Shown here piece by piece: positions 57,635-64,000 of a stretch of 64,000 bases of DNA (position 1 is the stretch's first letter; every line of letters starts with the position of its first letter). This DNA comes from Nageia nagi. Taxonomy: Eukaryota > Pinophyta. The stretch lies in the NCBI GenBank assembly GCA_050084985.1, contig JBITNC010000001.1:148304001-148368000 (forward strand), in the 5' to 3' direction. A model generated the notes under the pieces. That model was not told the DNA's origin, made no database searches, and was given only the letters and a program-made list of their open reading frames with translations. Made by a program: the position numbers and the translations under genes.

Positions 57635-57967
57635 ATGGAGCAGATTGATGGGAATTTGGATTGTAAGGATATACAGTCTGTGAAAGCTAGTGCAAAATCA
57701 GAACGTAGAGTTCATTGGAGAGAACCTGTTCCTTATGATATTAAAAGTTTTTCATTTTCTTTGTCGTCATCATCATTGACCGATGGGAGAGCAAAAAGAG
57801 AACTATCAGCACAACCTGCAACGTCCATGGCCAGAGAAGTGCCACAAAAAGGCTTCATGGCCTCTATTTTCTCAGTTTGTAAGAAGGCAGAAGTCTATGA
57901 AACCACAAATGTCAATGGGGATTCATTCCCAGGCCAAACAACGCCCTGTCCTATGCCATGGAGATGA
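57635..57967 (+). CDS. Hypothetical protein, possible exon of a low-copy gene (110 aa)
   Basis: Starts at ATG 57635 in a good plant context (atcATGGag); an upstream in-frame ATG is at 57614. An acceptor-like ttctcag at 57607-57613 lies just before it, and a possible TATA (tataaaaac) at 57336. The predicted protein is basic and Ser-rich (ERRVHWREPVPYDI, then FSFSLSSSSL) with a short hydrophobic FMASIFSVCKK. I recognise no family. An overlapping frame at 57783-58055 is also open, so a frameshift or an intron is possible. Base composition is less AT-rich and CpG is present, unlike the transposons nearby. Could be a real short gene, a 3' exon or a pseudogene. Confidence 0.3.
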   Translation: MEQIDGNLDCKDIQSVKASAKSERRVHWREPVPYDIKSFSFSLSSSSLTDGRAKRELSAQPATSMAREVPQKGFMASIFSVCKKAEVYETTNVNGDSFPGQTTPCPMPWR

Positions 57968-58055
57968 GATAATAAGGCGTGGGCATCACAAGTCGAGCTC
58001 AAAGAAAGTTGATAATGGCCGGTCCCAGGAATATCAAAATTTCAAGAGAGGATGA

Positions 58056-59885
58056 GCATTTAAGCAATACGTATTCCAGTTCGTTTATTTTTTTCTGTGA
58101 TTTGGCGGGCAGAGAGATAGAGAGTATGTGCGATTGTTTTTCCATATGTTATCTTTCCTTTCAATTTGATCCACAATATCTGTGATTGATGAAGTCTAAA
58201 GTAATAATGGCTGTATTAATCCCTTCATACACACATTGCTAGCATGCTTTCAATTCGGGATGATCCTTATAATTGAAGGGAATGCTGTTAGCAGCTTCTG
58301 CGTACACATTTGTTTTTTCTTCATACACACATTCAATTCACACATCTATCTTAGGGATTGGAATCAGTTCACACAACTCAGACATCTAACTTAAGGATTG
58401 GAATCAGGCTGTGACAGTTGCAATCATCCGAAGATCTAACCATTAAGCTATTCTCACTGGAATTGACTTTACATATTGTTATAATGAAATATAATTTGAA
58501 TTAAAAATTATTACAAGAAATAAATTTAAAACTGAAATTATTAAATGAGAAATAAATTATTTTAGTAGTAAATCATATTGTTTTTTAATAAATCATAGTT
58601 TACTTTAATAAATGATTTTCTAATTTTTTTTGAATGAAAAAAATTTTATATTAATTTAAATTTTTTTAACAATGGATGAACATTATCATAATGATAGGAG
58701 ATAAAAAAAAAAATCTCATAATTATGAACTTGTAAGAAAGTTTTAAAAATGATATCACTGTAAAATATCCATTCATCATCGACATATATGTTCTAGCCAT
58801 CATTAACATTACTACCACCAAGACCAACACGGATAAACACGACAACGATATCTTCACGATCATGGGTGTGGAGGTAGGACGTCTCTCCATCCCACAAATG
58901 GAAGAGAAAGCTTCAAACGAAGCATGAGCAAGAGGAAGAATAGAGGAATCGGTCATCTAGCATTGCCACTCGTGAACCTTTAGTTAGATAAATAATTATT
59001 TATTAATTTATGTATTATTTTAATTGATTATTAGAGTTAAGTGGTGTTAAAATCTTGAATTAGATAATATTATTTATTAATAGTATATTAGTAAATAATA
59101 TTTCTTTATGTTTAATATTTTAAATAATCCTTAATATTATTGATATATATAATATATGTGTAGTATTTTATAAAATGTTTATTTATAATATAGGATAGAT
59201 ACTTAATAAAATACTATGCATATGCATGTGTTGTAATTGAAATAAAGTTAAAGAATATTTAAAAAAATAGAAAAAGAGTAATTTTTATATTTTTGTTGTT
59301 AACTATTAAAGTTTCGAAAAAAAAACCTAATTGATTTTTCTTTTGTAGCATAATCTTCATGAGAAATTTCAAGTAACTTCTATGGTAGTTTTGCAAATCT
59401 TCTCCCTTTTTAATATAATTCATTTGAGTTGGAAGGGTGGTTGTTAGATTGTTGTTGATTGAAGGAGAGATTGTTTGGGAAAGAATTGGAAGAGAGGATC
59501 ATCAGACTATGAGGTGCTCTTCCTTTTAAGTTTTAAATCTCTGTTTGATTGAGTTTTAAATGTATAATTGCAAATTATTCTTGTAGAATGAATATAATAA
59601 TTGCAGTGATGATTTGAAATGATTTTGTTGATATGAAATTGAAAATTAGAATCTGTATGTTTATTTTATAGAATAATGTTATATTTTTTTGCTTTTCTTT
59701 TTAAATTTATGATTTATTTGTATTTGAACTTCACATCTTGAGATTAATAGATCATATGAAAGAAAAACAAAAACTCACAAAAATTCCTTTTACAAAATTT
59801 GAATTGATATCTTGAATTTTGAGATACCAATTTTAAAACATTAATAATAATTTTAAAATAATTACTAATATGCAATACAAACGAA

Positions 59886-59888
<3 letters not shown>
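58056..59888. other. AT-rich DNA without a recognised gene
   Basis: A minus-strand frame at 58666-58956 is partly hydrophobic (VLVLVVVMLMM) and sits in a CpG-containing stretch, but it matches nothing known to me. The rest is AT-rich. Confidence 0.4.

Positions 59889-59889
<1 letters not shown>

Positions 59890-59945
<56 letters not shown>
59890..59945. repeat. (TA)n microsatellite
   Basis: About 28 uninterrupted TA dinucleotides. Confidence 0.95.
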
Positions 59946-59948
<3 letters not shown>

Positions 59949-60111
59949 GTGAGGGTAATTGAATGAGGCGAGGTTGGGAGCCAGTGAATTTTGACGACGA
60001 ACGTGGATGCTCCTCGAATTCCAAAGATTTAACCAAATATATATATATTAGATTTTGAATAAATGAGGCAGTGTGTATTAAAATATAATTATAAAAATGT
60101 ATATAAAACCT

Positions 60112-60254
60112 CCTTCCCTGGCCAGCTATGTGTAGCTGTGCAAGAGATGGTGGCGACGAAGGTCGGCTATGGATGGCAGCCTGCTAAACCTTCGCGGTGG
60201 CTTGGTAAAGATACAACGGCGGAGGTAATGAATGGAGACCTGCGCTGGATGTAA
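60112..60254 (+). other. CpG-rich islet with a short open frame
   Basis: The 63-codon frame at 60063-60254 includes GYGWQPAKPSRWLGKDTTAE. The stretch is clearly richer in G, C and CpG than its surroundings. No family recognised. It may be an exon remnant. Confidence 0.25.
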
Positions 60255-60588
60255 TGCCAGATATGTGGCCATTAAATATGCCTTTTAAATAAATTTAATA
60301 TGGTTTAAGTTGTTAAGTTAGAAATTAAATATTTGATTGAGATTTTAAATAATATAAAGTAAACTTTATAAAATCAAATAATAAATAATAATTTAAATTT
60401 GATTTATTATTTAATTTTGAATATATTGTATCAAGTTTATTTAAATAATAAATAATATTTTGAATGTATTTTTAAAAATATTATATATTATCTGAAAATG
60501 TTGTTTTAAATTTATTAATTTTAGAAAAATTAAATAATAAATAATATTTCAAAATTAATTTTATAATTATGTTCTAAGCATTTTTTTT

Positions 60589-60880
60589 AAGTTTTCGAAG
60601 TTCATTTCTACACCAACGATTGAGATTTTCTTAGAGAAGAGCTCGACCATGAAATACTTTTGACCTTCGATTTAAATTTGTAAGTTGCACCATCAATTTA
60701 AAACTTTTATACCATGTCACAAATACTTTTTATGTAGTAGGCGTCCCCCTTTAAGCTTTCGAAACTCATTTTTACGCCAACGACTAAGATTTTCTTGGAG
60801 AAAAGGCCCACCATGAAGTATTTTTTGGCCTTTCATCAATTTAAAAATTTTATACCGAGTCACAAAAATGGCACGTTCGT
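60589..60880 (+). repeat. Tandem duplication of a 164-bp unit
   Basis: Unit 1 60589-60752, unit 2 60753-60880 (shorter). Both run aag(t/c)tttcgaa, then ccaacga, then gattttctt, then tttataccgagtcac or tttataccatgtcac. Unit 2 lacks an internal piece of about 35 bp. Confidence 0.85.
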
Positions 60881-61269
60881 TGTTTGCAAGTTCCTTCTTA
60901 TAACGGTTAATTGAAAAATGAATTATCTGAGAAAATGCAAATCATCCACAAAAACCAAAGCACAGGAGCGAACAATATCAAGTAAGCTTGTATCTGCCAT
61001 TTCTGTAGAATGCTAGAGCATGACCGTGTGAAAATAATTGATTTTTTTCTATAGATAATTTATAATTATTGTGTGAGAAATATTTATTTTCCATTCCCTA
61101 ATCTCTCGGAATGACAAACATGATAATTACAACAATCATCACTATAATTAGAGTTGTTACAGTGGTAACTTTTATATATGGTGTTTTGTGGCTCTCATTC
61201 TACTGCCGCCATCTTCCTTTTCTGCTGGATTGGAAGTAGAAGCAAAAGCAGAACCATATCCTTTGCTCA

Positions 61270-61560
61270 TTACAGTCCATTGAAATCTGTCTGTAGTACG
61301 CATCTTGTAAAACGACCCATCGGCCCCCTGCATTCTGCATACATGTCTATCAGAACAGTCACAATCATAACATGCCCTGAAAAATCATCTTCGACAATAC
61401 TTTGATAGGGTATTCGTAACTCCAATACACTTTCGTTATGTGAATACATGTCTTTCTGGACATATCTTGCAACCATTTCAGTCAAGAAAACTGTGTTAAT
61501 ATCACGAATCTTGTGGAACATTCTGTCAGCAATCATATCTATTCGCCCACTTAAAACCAC
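61270..61560 (-). other. Unassigned open frame (96 aa)
   Basis: Protein-like composition (LTEMVARYVQKDMYSHNESV, then LELRIPYQSIVEDDF) and CpG-containing DNA. Upstream, at 61561-61600 on the minus strand, a T-rich stretch resembles an intron end. Not recognised. It may be one exon of a gene or pseudogene. Confidence 0.3.
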
Positions 61561-61599
61561 AAAAAATTGAAGAAAAAAATAGCATACATATATATCAGA

Positions 61600-62198
61600 G
61601 CACTCACATCTACAATATTTGAAGATATACCAATTTTAACTACTATTTCATGACTGTCCATACTTTCTAAACCTCTCGCGGTGTAACACGCTGTAGGAAC
61701 TCTGGCAGTTTGGATTTACATATGATAATTGCTCTTCCATATCCTGTGCATACATATATGAAGCAATTTTATATAAATACCCCCAAACTGTAGATGCTAA
61801 TTGTTATTATGCTTCAAAATATAGCCATACATTATGCTTCAAAATATTTCCTCCTTTATGCTAATTGTTATTACATTACAATTAATTCTAGCTTTTACAG
61901 TAATTGTTTATTTTTGCAATAAATTATATTTGTTGTAAAAATTATTTGTTTGCAACAAATTGTTTTTGTTGTATAAATTGTCTTTTTGTAGTGATTATTA
62001 TAGAAACTATCTTTTTGTAATAATTATGATAGAAAAATATTTTGTCTTTACTATTATTCCTATAATAGTAATTGTTAGATAATTGTAAATACAAATAATT
62101 TGTACCGATGATGTGATTACCAAAAAAATTTCTACGATGTATGTACAATTATATTTTTATAATATACCTGATATTTTTCAATATATTTCGTTTTCACA
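61600..62198. other. AT-rich DNA upstream of the RPA1-like pseudogene
   Basis: Repeated ttgttataat/ttgtaataat-like runs at 61860-62060. No gene seen. Confidence 0.45.
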
Positions 62199-62966
62199 AT
62201 GATTGAATTAACAATAGATGGAATTAGATGTATACTTTCAGGCATCTATGCCATTGAACCACTTTTACAAATTACATGTATAAAGTCTATAAAACAATCT
62301 TCTTCAACAACCATGAAATATTGGATAAACCTGTCAAATGATTTGCATTCCCACTTAGCTTTGCTTCGTGCTGAATATAATATTTTTGTTATCAAAGATC
62401 CTTTGAAGGAAGGAAGTGTTGTTCATCTACAAGAATACACTTCCAAAAAATACACAACTTCACGTATGTTCATATTCTCCTAAATTTTGAATTTAATACT
62501 TATTAAGTAATTTGCAATTACATCGATAACCATTAATTTCATTTATTTGTAGGGTTATTGTAATTAGCCACCTAGAAATAGTTGCAAATAGCTCCCCACT
62601 TTTTGGAGCTCCAACTCCTCTCCTTTAAACAACAAATTACATTCCATAAAATAGCTCTAAAAGCCCTTTAGATTCATCATAGTGTAACATCATTTCATCT
62701 CACGGAGAAAATAACTACATCCAACAATAAAATGAACCCACTTTGGAATCAATTCCCATTAAAATATTGACATCATATCATAGGGATTGGTCCATTGAGG
62801 GTAGAGCTTTAGCCAAAAAAATCATGTGTGAATACATAATTCTAATGGTAAAGTAAAGATTTTTGGGTTTGATATCATGGACAAGGAGGGTTCAGAAATA
62901 CATGTCACCTGTTGTAATGCAGTTACTGAGAACTTATACAATATTATTCACATAAATTCCATTTAA
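62199..62966 (+). pseudogene. RPA1-like (replication protein A large subunit) pseudogene: N-terminal OB fold plus DBD-A
   Basis: Frame 62199-62463 matches the RPA1 N-terminal OB fold (LTIDGIRCILSG, PLLQITCIKSI, EGSVVHLQEYT). An AT-rich intron-like gap ends at tttatttgtag (62542-62552), after which the fold goes on (VIVISHLEIVANSSPLFG) to TAA at 62626. The best-looking donor, GTATGT at 62464, gives an immediate stop; GTTCAT at 62468 keeps the frame. Further on, DWSIEGRALAKK (near 62785) and, after a frameshift, NGKVKIFGFDIMDKEGSEIH with TCCNAVTENLY (62838-62945) match the first DNA-binding OB fold, DBD-A. RPA1 binds single-stranded DNA. DBD-B and DBD-C are absent. A host pseudogene or a Helitron-carried copy. 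Confidence 0.75.
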
Positions 62967-64000
62967 ATTATCTCTAATTCTCGCATTGAAGAAGTTAAAA
63001 AATAATACAGTACTTCCATACATCCTTATCAAATAATTCTCATGATGTCTTCAACTGTAACTCCTTCGAATTGTCTTGAATCTATAATACTAACAAAAGT
63101 GTCACATATAAAAAGCATAGACTCATTGATGTATTACCTTGAAAATTCCCTTGTTTATGTCATTGGTGTACTTGGTTTCATTTTTGGTGCATCAACTTTG
63201 CATAAGAAAAATAGTATAGAAACAAATAAATACATTGTAAAATCATGGATGTTTGTAATGCTACTTCCATTTTTTCAACTTCTCAAAACCCTAAAATTTC
63301 ATACTTATTTTTTTGTTTCATTTAAATAATCGAATGGTCTAGGAATGGACAAGGTGATCCACATGAGCATATTAATATTGCTAGATAGTCAGCACTCACA
63401 TGACAAGATTGGTTAAATCCAAATTAACTAACCTTGATTAGAATCCTTCAGGTGTTTACTTCTCAATGCTCATCCTATTGGAAGATTCCATACAAGTGAT
63501 CTCACCATTTTTATTCACAAATTGTGCAATAGATAGGGTCCATATCACCTAAGAGAATACTCATCCATAAGGTTATACATCTTTTCTAATATAACCCTTT
63601 GATTCATAGGTGTAGATAGATTATCCTAGGCAATCTTCCATATGAAATAAGTGAGCATCATCACCTATGGAAAAATCATCATACTACTATTTTTCAAACT
63701 GTAAGTAGTATGACTAATAGTTATCTTCTCTCAATAACTACAATTTTATCAACTATTATCCTCATTTAACATTCATCGAGGATATGAGATACTAGCCTAC
63801 CCATATCTATCAGCTAGGATCACCATGAAGTTTGACATCCTCGTTCCCATATCTTGGGGATCCATGGGTATTGAAATAATACCCTCGAGTGGTTTGTATA
63901 GTCTAATAAATTTGTAAGTAAGAAAAACCATCCCCTATCCAATATTCCTAGAAATAATTGATCTTAGATCAATTATTAGGTTTTCTAGGTTTCATGCTTG
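62967..64000. other. AT-rich DNA to the right window edge
   Basis: A 95-codon plus-strand frame at 63042-63329 has a hydrophobic centre (YVIGVLGFIFGA) but matches nothing I know. From 63.34 kb the sequence is slightly less AT-rich, with the look of an old retroelement leader or tail; not assigned. Confidence 0.35.

Noticed and set aside
59833-60036. Minus-strand protein with a run of Tyr-Ile.
   Set aside because: The run is the translated (TA)n microsatellite.
61270-61560. A PPR-type protein, because of a VLIDMYAEC string.
   Set aside because: Only one short likeness; the rest of the frame does not show 35-residue repeats.

Overview
The window looks like repeat-dense intergenic DNA from a large plant nuclear genome. 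It is AT-rich and built of plant-type Copia, Tat-like Gypsy, LINE, SINE and CACTA elements inserted into one another, plus two long arrays of degenerate plant telomere-like (TTTAGGG-type) repeat. A gymnosperm or another large-genome seed plant is plausible, but nothing here fixes the taxon. No complete ordinary host gene was found. The only host-like pieces are an RPA1-like pseudogene at 62.2-63.0 kb and a few short unassigned reading frames at 57-62 kb.

Layout. (1) 1-19.2 kb: three members of one Copia family. Copia-1 (minus strand, cut by the left edge) sits in the leader of Copia-2 (plus). Copia-3 (plus) sits in the RNase H region of Copia-2, which resumes after Copia-3. Two related LTRs follow at 17.8-19.2 kb. 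The family has LTRs of about 500 bp carrying a palindrome about 50 bp long, a Met-tRNA-type primer site, and a very long leader of about 2.8 kb before gag. (2) 19.2-24.4 kb: AT-rich decayed DNA with a LINE reverse transcriptase remnant. (3) 24,427-54,240: a giant CACTA transposon with CACTACTACATTT ends and a 3-bp target duplication (aat). It carries a decayed Tnp2 transposase on the minus strand at its left end and a tnpA-like spliced gene on the plus strand at its right end. Between them lie two telomere-like arrays, an ATTAACAT-type minisatellite holding a SINE, and a LINE that in turn holds a young Gypsy element. (4) 54.4-56.5 kb: a second copy of the right CACTA end with 167 bp of its flank, from a 2.1-kb tandem duplication. 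(5) 56.5-64 kb: AT-rich low-copy-looking DNA with small CpG-retaining islands and the RPA1-like pseudogene.

The youngest feature is the Gypsy element (37,139-44,186). Its two 1,464-bp LTRs differ at about 13 sites and it has a perfect 5-bp target duplication (ggtag). Its coding region holds gag, protease, a partial RNase H and a full integrase, but no reverse transcriptase, so it looks non-autonomous. Its LTR carries a regular series of TGACGTCA-like bZIP sites.

The relative order of events can be read from the nesting: Copia-2 predates Copia-1 and Copia-3, and the CACTA predates the LINE, which predates the Gypsy element. All translations and alignments were done by eye, so exact boundaries of decayed elements are approximate.
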